A DNA stretch of 35,573 bases, from the NCBI GenBank assembly GCA_010093605.1, contig MU004188.1, positions 24,182-59,754 of the forward strand, in the 5' to 3' direction. Under the pieces are notes generated by a model. That model made no database searches and was not told where the DNA came from. It saw only the letters and a list, made by a program, of their open reading frames with translations. This document shows positions 11,902-21,700 of the stretch, piece after piece. Source of the DNA: Lophium mytilinum (taxonomy: Eukaryota > Ascomycota > Dothideomycetes > Mytilinidiales > Mytilinidiaceae). Made by a program: the position numbers and the translations under genes. How positions within the stretch are numbered: the stretch's first letter is position 1; the number at the start of each line of letters is the position of its first letter.

Positions 11902-13304
11902 TACTTATAGAATAATACTTAAGCCTTAAACCTAGCTTATTAATATGCAGTTTCTTAGGCGCTCTACTTACACCCTTCTTCTACTCTTCTTCTAATTCTA
12001 ATTTAGTAAATTTATACGCTTATTCTTCTTAAAACTTATTACTAAACCTATTAGACTAAAAAGTTATATTACCTTATATAAGAGTTATTAGAAATATAAG
12101 AATATCTTATAGAAAGTTAAAGCGCTTAATATATAATTCTACTAGCATATTTAAAATATCTATTTTACCTATAATAAGGCGGGGTGTAATACTCTTATTA
12201 TTATAGGTTACCTATATATACTAGCTATCTAGGGTTAGCTTTTCCTTAGAGGTCCCCTCTACCTTAATCTAGTTAGTATTTAATATAGTAGTAAGACTAG
12301 AAAGCGCTATCTATACCTAGCGTAAGAGAGTAAAGGCATTAAATATATTCTAGATAAAGAACGCAGTTACTATAATAGTAAACTTCTAGCTAATCCTATA
12401 TAAACGCGCTATTACCTACTTCTTAATCTAAATAGAGCCTGCAGGGTTAAAAAGATATATATTATAATAAGTAGACTATAGATTAAGTCTAGCTCTATTA
12501 GTCTAGTAACTAGTAATAAGAATCTTTACTTTAGAGTTAGGGTTATTAAATAATAAGATAAGGTTATCCCGGTTAGTAGTAGAGAGATTAGAGGCTAGTA
12601 TATAAGTATCTATTTTATAATAGTTAATAATCTTAGTAAGAATTATTTACTTATCTAGGTAGTTAGTCTAGATAATAACCTTCTCTATATACTTAATAAT
12701 ATTATTAGCTAAATAGTATAGTAGTGTAGCTACTTTAGGGGTATTATAGATAAAAAGGGTAATAATATAATAAAAGGGTGCAGACTTTACTTTAAAGTCT
12801 TTCTAATTAGGGTTAGTTTAGATATTCTTATTCTAGGCAATTTACTTTATTATGCCTTGTAAAACATCTATTTCCTTTAACTAGTAACCGCTATTATTCT
12901 TAAGAGGGATAATTTTTAGGCCGTTCTTAATCTTATTACCCTCTAAATCTAAGACCTTCTCTTGCGGATATACTATTATAGCGCGCTTAAAGTAGACTAA
13001 AAATAGCGTAGTACTTATAAGATTAAGAGTATATATAGAGCATGTATTAAATATATAGGTACGCTAGCCTATACAGTTCTTAGTAGAAACTATTAATAAC
13101 TTAAGATAGCTTAGTAATTTATTAGTATAGATAATATAGCCTAGTTTTATAGGCTATAGCTTAATTACTTATATAACTAACTATAGAAGTAATCCTCTAA
13201 TTTAGATAGTAGAATTAGTAGAATTATTTAGGTATATAGAAGGGTATAAGTAAGTAATTATATACTTACTAAAAATTAAGTATAAATAAAGCCTCTATAT
13301 AATC

Positions 13305-13398
13305 CTAGAGAAATATTAGAAAATTAAAGTAAATAAGAGAAGAAATAAAAGCCCTAGCTAGAAGTCTTTCTACTAGGGCCCTTTATATAATAACTTAC
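13305..13398 (-). other. Hairpin intron 4 (94 nt)
   Basis: AACCT|GTAAGT at 13398 leads to TTTTCTAATATTTCTCTAG| ending at 13305. The palindrome at 13347-13385 is the copy with arms AAAGGGCCCTAGTAGAAAG and CTTCTAGCTAGGGCTTTT on the minus strand. Removal (phase 2) joins the motif III frame to the motif V/VI frame, which are otherwise in different frames. This is the strongest single proof that the palindromes lie in introns. Confidence 0.82.
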
Positions 13399-14126
13399 AG
13401 GTTAAATAAAGGTAGAATAAAATTTTTAAAAGCCTTACGTGTATACTAGAAAATTACACCTAAATAGTTATTAGAAAGCTTAAATAGATTATTAGTACCC
13501 GGAATAAACTTAGCTTTACCGGGTTTTAAGCGGTACGTGCGGAATTATAGATACTTATCTCTTAGTTCTATAAAAGATATATAAGTAGGTATATTAGTAA
13601 TACCTATATATAGCGGGGTTCTACTATAAAGTATAGTAAAGTCTAAGTAAAGCTATAATATAGTTAGGTAGAGGTTTACTTAGTTACTTTTAATAAGCTA
13701 GCACTTGTCTATAAATTAGACATTAAAATAGCTACTTAAGAGACTAGGCTAGGTAGAGCTTAGGCAATATTTAACCTAGTTCTTTAGCTTAGTAAGATTA
13801 TTATTACTATACTACTTTAATGCGGGCTAGGGACTATACTAACTAGCTATTACCTAATAGCTGGCGATTATAATACTCTTAGCATTCGCCTTATTTTTAG
13901 TATTAAATAAGGGATAGTCCCTAGTTAAGGTATTATATAGAAATATAGCGCTATAGAAAGTAACTTAGCCCTTTAATAAATAGATATAGAGCTTAAGTTT
14001 AAAACTAAACTATATAAGTTTATTTGCTATTTAGTATACTAAAATAGAAGGTATAAGAAAAAGAAAGAGCTTTACTAGCCCGGGGTCTTTCTTATCTATA
14101 ACTTTGCGCTGGCGCTTAGTAATAAG

Positions 14127-14212
14127 CTATAATTAAATTAGTAGATGCTAAGAGAAACTATTAAAGGGGTAGTAGAAAGGCTTTCTATTAATACCCTTTA
14201 AAGAGAAATTAC
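14127..14212 (-). other. Hairpin intron 5 (86 nt)
   Basis: GTAATT at 14212 leads to CTACTAATTTAATTATAG ending at 14127. The palindrome is at 14162-14201. The downstream exon reads into the motif Ia-II region of the helicase. Frame with the upstream exon is not exactly kept, so a border is misplaced or an indel occurred. Confidence 0.6.
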
Positions 14213-14256
14213 TTATATATCTAATAAGGGTAGCTATTAAAAATGTCTTTCTAATA

Positions 14257-14341
14257 CTAATCTTATCTATAATTAAAGCCCTACTAAGAAAGCCTTTCTA
14301 TATAATATAGTATATATAGTAAGCCCTAGTAATACTACTAC
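14257..14341 (-). other. Hairpin intron 6 (about 75-85 nt)
   Basis: TTAAG|GTAGTA at 14341 leads to an acceptor at either TTAATTATAG (14267) or AAGATTAG (14257). The palindrome is at 14275-14312, with an AT-rich extension toward 14330. The acceptor is not settled. Confidence 0.5.
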
Positions 14342-14940
14342 CTTAAGTAAATATTACTATTTATTATAATAAGGCGGGGTTTCTAATAGTTATAAATATA
14401 TAGGGCCTTTATTACTTCTTTAAGGTTATCTAGCTAATAGGCTTTATTAGTTATTAGAAGGCGGAGTATACTTTATATTATAAGATCTACCGCGGTTAAT
14501 ATAGTAAAGGGGATAATATTCTTTATATTAATAGTAGTAGCCCTTATATTAGCCTCTATATCTTAGGCATATTTAATACTATCTAGATTAGTATACTTAT
14601 TCTTATTTAGATCTATAGCGCATATATTTAGGTGCTATTTAATAGTATATATAAAATCTTCTACTATCTATCTAATTACCTAATATATATTATATTAAAA
14701 CTTTAATAAGTTCCAGTTAATTATTACTCTAGTGCGCTTAGCATGCGTAATTACTAACTTAAGCTTCTATTTTATAGTACTAGTAATATACTTAGTACTA
14801 GTAATATTAATATTATCTTTCTTCTTATTAACTAGGTTTATAGTAATTTTCTCTTTAGATAACCCCTAGATAGGGTTATCTATATTAACCTCTATATTAA
14901 TAGCCGCAAGTTCCTTCTTAGTAAAATAAGAGGGCGACTA

Positions 14941-14996
14941 CTAATAGGGAGGCCTAGAAGGGCCTTAATAGAAAGGCTTTCTATTAATATTCTTAC
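14941..14996 (-). other. Hairpin 7, intron status doubtful (56 nt)
   Basis: GTAAGA at 14996 leads to CCTCCCTATTAG ending at 14941, with the palindrome at 14955-14993. The length is short and not a multiple of 3, yet the flanking exons are in the same frame. Either the acceptor lies elsewhere or this copy is read through. Confidence 0.35.
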
Positions 14997-15922
14997 TACT
15001 ATAAGTAATAGTTTTAGCCGGGGTCTTAGGTACTAGTGCTAGACTAAGCTTTATTTTTTAAAGAATATTCTATATCTTAATTTAGTTCTTAATATAGACA
15101 GTTCTACTAGCTTAAGACAGGCTACTTTTAAATTCTATATTTTTCTTTAATTTAAAGAAGATTCTAAGCGCTTTATTATTAGTAATATTAGCACAGTTAT
15201 ATAAAAACCTACTAAACCGCTTCCAGTAGTAATTAAAGCATTAACTAATAAATTAAGCTACCTAATCTACGGGTTTATAGTTATCTATCTTAGGCTAAGA
15301 AGTAGTATATTACTATAGATTATATAACTTACTAGTCTTAAAAGTATTTAGAATAGTAGTAAAACTAGCCTCTTAATTTTAACTATATATAGCGCGCTTT
15401 AGGTCTAAATACCTATTCTTATACTTATTTTAAATTACTTAAAAATTAGGCTTAGCTAGAATTACTTTAAGTTCTACTTTTATTTAACTATAAAGCTTAG
15501 CTAACTTTATTCTACTAGTATATAGCGTATTTACTAAGGCCTATAACTTCTCTAACTTTTTATCTTTTCTACTACTAGTAACTAGCGCTTAAAGCTTTTC
15601 TTACTCTTTATTAAAGTTCTTAGAAATATTAGAGTTATTACTATAGTTATTACTATCTAGATAAACTACTTTACTATTTACTAATATAAGCGTCTCTAGA
15701 TCTATTATAGTGGCCGGCTAATTACGCTTTAAATTAATATAGGTATTAACCCCTAATTTAGTAACTAGTAGAGAGGTAGAATTTAGATCTTCTAGCACTT
15801 TAGAAGAAGTAGATTATTTCTTATAGCTATTTACTAGGTTAGTTATAGGTAATATATATAGGAATGTAATCTTTACTACTACCTTACTAGGGTCCCTATT
15901 ACTTAAGGTATTTATAGCTAGC

Positions 15923-16013
15923 CTATTAATATATTAGCTTATCTTAAATAATAGAAGAAAGAAGGTAGATAAAGAGCCCTAGTAGAAAGGCTTTCTACTA
16001 AGACCCTATATAC
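15923..16013 (-). other. Hairpin intron 8 (91 nt)
   Basis: GTATAT at 16013 (GTATGT before RIP is likely) leads to AAGCTAATATATTAATAG ending at 15923. The palindrome is at 15970-16009 and is nearly perfect. Removal (phase 2) puts the ATG at 16066 in frame with the long exon starting at 15922. Confidence 0.75.
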
Positions 16014-16084
16014 TATGCCGGGTATTTTTAGTATTATTATTTTCTTAATATTTTCTACCGCCGCATCTTTAAAATTAAGGTAGA

Positions 16085-16154
16085 CTAATCTACTAAGACT
16101 AGTAAAGGGCTCTAGTAGAAAGCCTTTCTATAATAATCCTTATAATATACTTAC
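16085..16154 (-). other. Hairpin intron 9 (about 70-88 nt)
   Basis: AAG|GTAAGT at 16154 is a perfect donor. The acceptor may be TAGATTAG (16085) or TTTTAAAG (16067, giving 88 nt). The palindrome is at 16104-16140. It shows that transcribed sequence began upstream of the ATG at 16066, as coding sequence or 5' UTR. Confidence 0.6.
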
Positions 16155-16156
16155 CT

Positions 16157-16637
16157 TACTCTACTCTTAGAGAAATTGCAATAGAATAAACCTATTAGTA
16201 GAATTAGCTATAATATAACTTAATTTTACCTGCTAGATAGTAAACTTACTAAAAGGCTTAACCGCTAGCTAAAAGAACGCCTAAAACTAGCTAATTACGG
16301 CTCTAATATAGCTAGAAAGCTGCTAACTATTATCTAGCAAGTAAGAAACTAGCGTGCAACTATTCCGCAGGTAGCTAGATAAGTAGAAGTAATAGAGGTG
16401 CGGTAGTATAGAAAAAGAGGTTAGTATAGAAGTAAGAAAGTTAAAGCTGCTAGGCAGTAGATAAGTTTATAGGCGGCCGGGCTAATAGCCGCCGGCTACT
16501 AAGATACTAAGCCTTTAATAGTAAACTACTTAAGTTAACTCTTAAGATTAATATAATAGCTATATATTATATAAGGTTAAAATATCGCAGGTATAAATAT
16601 ATTAGTGTTTTACTTAATTTTACTAATATATAAATAT
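16157..16637. other. Possible short coding relic, strand unclear
   Basis: On the plus strand from about 16232, one frame reads as a basic, Gln/Arg/Lys/Ala-rich helical sequence for about 105 codons. Its ten or so stops could all be former CAA/CAG. The minus strand is also readable but gives an implausibly hydrophobic product. GC-rich palindromic GGCGGCCGGGCTAATAGCCGCC lies at 16472-16493. I recognise no family. Confidence 0.25.
16472..16493. repeat. GC-rich inverted repeat
   Basis: The arms GGCGGC and GCCGCC around CGGGCTAATA form a short potential stem in otherwise AT-rich DNA. No function can be assigned. Confidence 0.4.
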
Positions 16638-16741
16638 TTATAGTTAATCTATAATACTATACTATATATTACCTAGTTCTAGTANNNNNNNNNNTTATAG
16701 TTAATCTATAATACTATACTATATATTACCTAGTTCTAGTA
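16638..16741. other. Assembly gap with duplicated flanks
   Basis: Ten N (16685-16694) are bordered by the same 47 bases on both sides (16638-16684 and 16695-16741). This is typical of two contig ends that overlap but were scaffolded with a fixed-size gap. The true sequence probably has one copy. Confidence 0.85.
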
Positions 16742-16754
16742 ATATAGTACTACG

Positions 16755-16853
16755 CTAAGATAGGTTAATAGAATATTGCGCGTTATTATATAACTATTTA
16801 TTTATAGTATAAGAGTTTTACTAGAAAGCTTTTCTACTAGAGCTCTTTACTAC
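16755..16853 (-). other. Hairpin intron 10 (about 96-99 nt)
   Basis: Donor GTAGTA or GTAAAG (16853 or 16850) on the minus strand. The acceptor is TTCTATTAACCTATCTTAG, ending at 16755, with a TTAAC branch. The palindrome is at 16810-16848. Its exons belong to the coiled-coil relic or to a shared gene. Confidence 0.5.
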
Positions 16854-16912
16854 TTATATTAAGTATACCTATTATTACCTCTCTTCTTATATATATTACT
16901 GCTATATACCTA

Positions 16913-16992
16913 CTAGATAAGAATTTGCGTACTATATAAGAGCCTAGCTAGAAGCCTTTCTACTAACGCTCTTTATATTTTATACTAAATAC
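16913..16992 (-). other. Hairpin intron 11 (about 73-80 nt)
   Basis: Donor GTATTT (16992) or GTATAA (16985) and acceptor AAATTCTTATCTAG ending at 16913, with the palindrome at 16938-16973. No clear CTAAC branch. It directly follows the coiled-coil-like exon. Confidence 0.45.
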
Positions 16993-17700
16993 TTTACTAT
17001 CTTTCTTATTAATAATTCTTCTTTATAACGCCGCCCCTACTAGTCTACCTATTAATACTTAAATCTATATACTCCTTAAAACTCTTCTACTTAAGCCTTA
17101 TTCTTCTAGGCCTCTTACTCTAAGTTCTTTAAGTTTTCTATTTCTAAGCTATAGTTACCTAAACTCTCTTTATACTTATACTCTTTATCTAATAACTAAC
17201 TACTTATATCCCCCTCTTACTTCTTCTATATTACTAAATAATTCCGGAATTCTTTAATTATTAGAATCCTGCCTAAATAAGCCCTTAGGCTATTTAGTAT
17301 ATAGTACTTAAATCTAAGCTAGATATATTTTAGATTAACTTAACCCCTAGGGCCTATAATATTATCCTCTATTATTATTATCTTTAACTTTCCTAGGCTT
17401 TCCTAGGTTATATTCTATACTTCCTTTGCAACTATATCTATACTAAGGTTAACTACCCCCCCTTAAGCCTATTCTTTAATATATTAGCTTAGTTAGGCTA
17501 CCTTATAGTAGTAGTTATTTAGTAGTTATATATAGATCTACTATATATTTATAATTATATCTCTTCCTCTAATATTATCTTATATATCTTTAGAGTTATT
17601 TTATTTAGCTTAATGCGTGGTTAAAATTTTATTATTATTATATCTTAGAAGAACCTAGAGTAATAAGGCGGCTCTTACTTATAGATTATTAAGGAATTAT
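16990..17700 (-). pseudogene. Glu/Lys/Gln-rich coiled-coil-like exon relic (unknown function)
   Basis: On the minus strand a single frame can be followed from about 17600 to 16993. It has composition typical of an alpha-helical protein: repeated KEY, SLE, IENLKNLE, EAQKNKAQVEEF-type heptad-like segments near 17080-17200, and LGKLKI and DNIIGPRG nearer 17400. About 12% of codons are stops, and all could derive from CAA, CAG or TGG. Reading upstream of 17600 is less convincing. It may be the 5' part of the helicase gene (same strand, same hairpin introns downstream) or a separate gene. The unresolved 16157-16740 stretch stands between them. Confidence 0.38.
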
Positions 17701-18229
17701 TCTACTATTTTTAGTAACGCTTTATTTCTAATTATTATATTTAATCTTTACAATTTTATATAGAAGGGACTATTATTCTATTTTTAAGTTTCTATAGCTA
17801 GATCTATAATATTAAATAGCGGCTAGACTTAATTAATCTAGCGTCTAGTTAAGTATATTAGATAATTTATATTACTATTTCTAGCTATATTCTATATACA
17901 GGCGTAGCTTACTATAAGTTCTAACTTTATATATAGCCTTATAAGTATATTAAAATAAAGCGCAACTATAGATCTATATAGAATACTCTTAAGAAATTAG
18001 TTATATAGTTCTTTACTCTTCTATTATATCTTAGTATTTCTATCTTCTTCTATATACTATCTACTTAGAAGCTTATATATATTAGTATAGTATACCTTAA
18101 TAATAAGCGCAGCTACCTTACCTATCTATAGCGGTGCCGATTACTAATCTTTTTATACTTTAGTTCTATTTTTATATTAAATAGCTAGTATATACTATGC
18201 TATAATACTATACTATAGATACTATATCT
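17701..18229. other. AT-rich stretch, nothing recognised
   Basis: No motif, repeat family or palindrome copy was recognised on either strand. The sequence is RIP-altered like the rest. Short fragments read on both strands without a clear winner. Confidence 0.5.
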
Positions 18230-18761
18230 CTATATTCTTCTTAGTAAGAGATACCTAGATCTAAGCTTTAGTAAATATAGCTTAGAATTAATTCCTAAGG
18301 CCGGCTTACAGTTAATTAACGCCTTAAGAACTAAGTTATAGAGGCGTTATTATCTAATCTAAGTACTCTAACTTTAGCTAAGCTATACTATACTTCTTAA
18401 GGGAGTCTAATAATCTAAGGCTATATAAGGTTATAGAATTCTAGGGGTCTTTTTAATTTATCTACTCTTTTTTCTATAGTATAGATAATTAAGTAGAATT
18501 ACTATATCTAGTAGTAATTTATATAAGGTAAATATAAAGAGATGCTAAATAACTATTTACTAGCTATTTATCTAGTATTACTATATGCCTAGTATTACGC
18601 CCGGGGGTAACCTAAAGAGATAGTACCTAGAAAAGAAATATCTAGTAATTAAGGTTTATAATAGTAAAGGTATTAACTTCTTCTATAGAAAGAACCTAGT
18701 AGGGGTAATAAGACTTACTACTATTATCCGGCCTATTCTTTATAGTAAATTTAGAACTTAC
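18230..18761 (+). pseudogene. 5' piece of an unknown reading frame split by element B (tentative)
   Basis: On the plus strand a frame can be followed to the element B junction. The last 60 codons (from about 18580) contain one stop and read as a basic/hydrophobic sequence with segments such as YLEKKYLVIKVYN. Removing element B and one copy of the duplication CTTAC/CTTAT joins it in frame to 35350. No domain is recognised. The intact plus-strand stretch next to the junction is the main support. Confidence 0.33.
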
Positions 18762-19004
18762 TATAATAGATTACGCCCTATTTTCCGGTTATATATTTAC
18801 CTATTACTAGCCTTCTACCTCTATACCTATTATATTACCTTGCGCCGCCTACGCGCTAGCCCGCCTAGCGCCTACACGCCTCTCTTCTCTACATATATAG
18901 TTTCTATCTAGAAGCCTCTCTTTCTACTCCTTACACAACCTCTTAAAATTAACCTACCTAGTTACTTTATATATACTAAGCTCCTCTATACTATAACTAT
19001 AATA
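18762..19004 (+). repeat. 5' LTR of element B
   Basis: This 243-bp repeat begins TATAATAGATTACG (TGTAATAG in the 3' copy) and ends CTATAATA. Differences from 35107-35349 are all transitions and no indel is seen, so the LTRs were identical at insertion and diverged by RIP. The GC-rich core CGCCGCCTACGCGCTAGC is kept in both. Confidence 0.94.
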
Positions 19005-19450
19005 TTAGGTTGTATTAATACTCTAACTAGCACTAATTCTTTTTTACTATTACTACTTTAACCCTCGTACCTTAATCCTTATTTACTAAGCTATCTAATA
19101 GCTTAGTAAGGCGTACCTATATAAACTATATATATAATACTAAAGGGTATATAGCTATACTATCTTACCTTACTAAGCGCTATTACTATATTCTTTATAA
19201 TAAGTAATCTACTACCTCTACTAGGCGCTCTACTAGGCGCTAGAGCCTCTACTAATAACCTAGGACCTAGATATTCTAGGCGCAGTAGCTTATAACTATT
19301 CTTCTACTTTCTACTATTTTATATATAGTCCCGCGCACCCTTTAAGTCTTCTTATAAGACTTTAAAGAGCGCGCCCCTTTAAAAGCTAACTAAGAGAGAC
19401 ACCTAATAGTCTACCTAAATAATATACGCAGATAATACTTAGCAGGCTAC
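19005..19450 (+). other. 5' leader of element B
   Basis: TTAGGTTGTATTAATACTC follows the LTR in the primer-binding position and is conserved in element A. I cannot match it to a tRNA. The remainder is leader or early gag with no firm start codon. Confidence 0.45.
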
Positions 19451-21700
19451 TTAGAAGAAAGAGAATTAAGTTACCTAAGAGAACTAGCTTACCTAAGATA
19501 ATAACGCTACTAAAGATAATAATATTAATAATTCTATATATACCCCGGACCTAATAATCTACAGCTCTATTACTAAGTATTATACTTCTAGCCGGGGCCG
19601 TAACCGGGGTACGTTCCTTAACGCTATTAATAATATTACTAAATTCCTGGATTATTTACTCCTGCCCGGTAATAACTAGTTTAATAGTTTAATTAAGATC
19701 GCGGACTCTTAGGACTTCCTTACTTAAGTCTAAGCTAACTCTATCTACTTCTTCTATATTCTTAGGAGCTATTAAGCTATAACTAAGATTCTCTAGCAGA
19801 CATGTAAGGATAACTAGAAAGCGCAGCGCAAACTCTAAGATAAAATTAGAGTTCTTAAAGATAAATATAATAAAAAGGATAATAACTTAAAAGCCGCGTA
19901 TAAGAAACTTAAACGCTTACTTAATATTAAAACTAAACTTAGTAAATATAAAAATAAACTTTGTATTTATAAGGATATAATTACTTCTCTTAACGCGGAC
20001 GTTAAGGCCTAGTAGAAAAACTACCTCTAAGCTAATAAGTAATCTATAGAGCGAGGAAAAATTATAGAACGCCTTATAGCTAACCTTACTTAAGTAGCTA
20101 AAAATAAGTATAAATATAATACGCGCCTTACTACTTTAGAGAATAAAATTAAAATACTATAGATACTTTAGCGTACTTTTATACCTGCGCCTACTATAGC
20201 CCCTTCTATAATAGTACCCCTAGTGGCACGCTATTCTATTATACCTCTACTACTAGTTAACTCTATTACTATAGTAGCTAAAGATCTACTCGCCTCCCTT
20301 AATAGAGTAATCTATTTAGAAGAAGCATAAGCTAATAATAGCCCCTTAGTAGACTATAATACTAATTAACCTTACTGCACTATAGAGCACGTAAGTAATA
20401 ATTAAGCTTACTGCACCTTAGACTACGTACGGGGCCGCTATAACCCTAGCCCGCCCTTATTTAATAACGGAAGCCCCCCTTATCGCCGCAATTACACGCG
20501 TAGTCTATCTTATTATTATAATTACTTCTGTAAGTATTACTCTTATTAACGCTTACGCTTACGCTTATAATTATATTTATAATACGTAAGCTATTACTAT
20601 TACTAGAACCCCTATATTAAGACGTCTAAAGATTATTAAAACCTTAGTATAGCTCTAAATAGAGTTTCTTATATAGAAGATAAGTTCTAGCCCTATCTAG
20701 ATAAGTTTAGAGGTAATAAAGATAAGTACCCTAAGTTCTATTAGGGATTTCTAAATAAGGTTAACTATAGTAGCTACACTATAAGGTCTAGCAAGCCCCT
20801 ACGTCTTATATATCTTAGTAAATAACTTACTAGTATACCTTTAAAAGGCTTCCGTGCCTAATAAGATAGCTACTAGCCCTTTCTTACTATCTAGAAAGCT
20901 ATTACATCCTTAGACTTCTAATATAATAACTCTAATAAGATTAGTACTACTAAGAATAAGCTTTATAAGCTTATCTAGACTAATAGTATAACCCCTAATT
21001 ATATATAGAAGCTAATAAAGTTATATATAATCTATCTTCTAGGCTATAGGGGCTATAATAACGTCTATAACCTTAAGTAGAAACTCCGCCTAGATATTAT
21101 TACCGGCGCTATTTTAGGTAAAGGCTTTACTACTAGCCTATAGTATATTAACGCCGCACGTAAATAGCTCTGCAATAATAGTATTAATAAGAACGCGCAA
21201 TCTAATAACTGCAGCTTTAGTAATTTTAACCGCAACTAGCCCTAAGGCTTTAATCGCAATAGTCGCAACTATAATAACTATAATTACTGCAACTATAATT
21301 ATAACTATAACTGCAACTATACTCTATACCCTCTAACCGCCGCTGCTATCTCTATAACCTAAGAGGATATTAAGATTACCTCTCCCTCTAACTAGGCACC
21401 CCCTAATAAACTCTATAAAGGCGATAAAGAAGCGCTTATAAAGAATAGTAAGTGCTTTTACTGCCGCCTTTCTAAATACTTTACCTAAAACCTATATTAC
21501 CCTATAAACTAACTTAATAAACTAGGCTTTACTACTTATTAGATAAATCTAGCACCCCGTCTTAATAATTATGCTGCCCGCGTTAAGGAACTATTAGACG
21601 ATGATAGCTTTAATAACTATAAAACCCTTAATAATAAGCGCGGCTCTAGCCACTCTAAAGGTAAGGCTAAGAGAAAAGTAAGGTTATAGACTAGAGTTGC
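19451..21700 (+). pseudogene. gag: gag relic of element B
   Basis: Frame 3 (codons starting at multiples of 3, for example 20721). It contains a long coiled coil (about 19810-20170, Lys/Leu/Asn-rich), a linker, and a capsid-like part with KFRGNKDKYPKFY near 20700-20745. An Asn-rich stretch (21200-21320) probably represents Gly/Arg/Asn repeats after RIP. The zinc knuckle at 21450-21515 keeps C-F-Y-C and has Tyr at the His site (CAT/CAC to TAT/TAC). The second half of the knuckle reads as H-x6-C if the final Tyr was Cys. In-frame stops are mostly former Gln codons. Confidence 0.75.

Larger units (their letters stand above)
11095..16066 (-). pseudogene. SNF2-family helicase/ATPase-like gene relic with hairpin-bearing introns
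   Basis: Read from 16066 downward, a short first exon (ATG at 16066, possibly not the true start) is followed by a Lys/Glu/Ser-rich N-part (15922-14997). Then comes the SNF2 core. A degraded motif II reads IDKC- near 13695-13716, where DExH is expected. Motif III S-G-T-P is altered to S-R-T-P at 13611-13625 (TGGA to TAGA). A motif IV-like region lies near 12640-12680. Motif V (NRAGLNLQS-like) is at 12480-12515. Motif VI, QVIARLYRIGQ, reads *VIARLYRIS* at 12383-12415, matching the family signature QxxxRxxRxGQ. A Lys-rich tail follows to about 11095. No good Walker A is found where expected (about 14400-14450). Removing introns 2, 3, 4 and 9 restores one continuous frame. SNF2 proteins couple ATP hydrolysis to remodelling DNA-protein complexes. 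Whether this was a host gene or cargo of an older repeat is unknown, but its RIP state implies it was once multicopy. Confidence 0.72.

Noticed and set aside
13695-13716. Intact DEAD/DEAH box
   Set aside because: The best alignment is I-D-K-C-stop. The Lys cannot be explained by a simple RIP change from GAG after C, so I call it only a degraded motif II position.
13905-13930. Further palindrome copy (AAGGGATAGTCCCTAGTTAAGG)
   Set aside because: It is self-complementary in part but lacks the GTAGAAAG/CTTTCTAC core and falls inside a helicase exon.
14064-14095. Further palindrome copy (AAGAGCTTTACTAGCCCGGGG)
   Set aside because: It resembles one arm only and reads through as helicase exon, so it is more likely chance.
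14400-14450. Walker A (GxGKT) of the SNF2 domain
   Set aside because: The segment at the expected place reads N-K-A-Y-stop-L-D-N-L and does not return to GLGKT by RIP reversal alone.
10085-16992. CRISPR-like array from regularly recurring palindromes
   Set aside because: Spacing is irregular (about 0.1 to 1.8 kb), the DNA is eukaryotic, and the copies lie in introns.
19005-19024. tRNA identity for the primer-binding site of elements A and B
   Set aside because: The sequence after the LTR is conserved but RIP has altered it, and I could not match it reliably to any tRNA 3' end.
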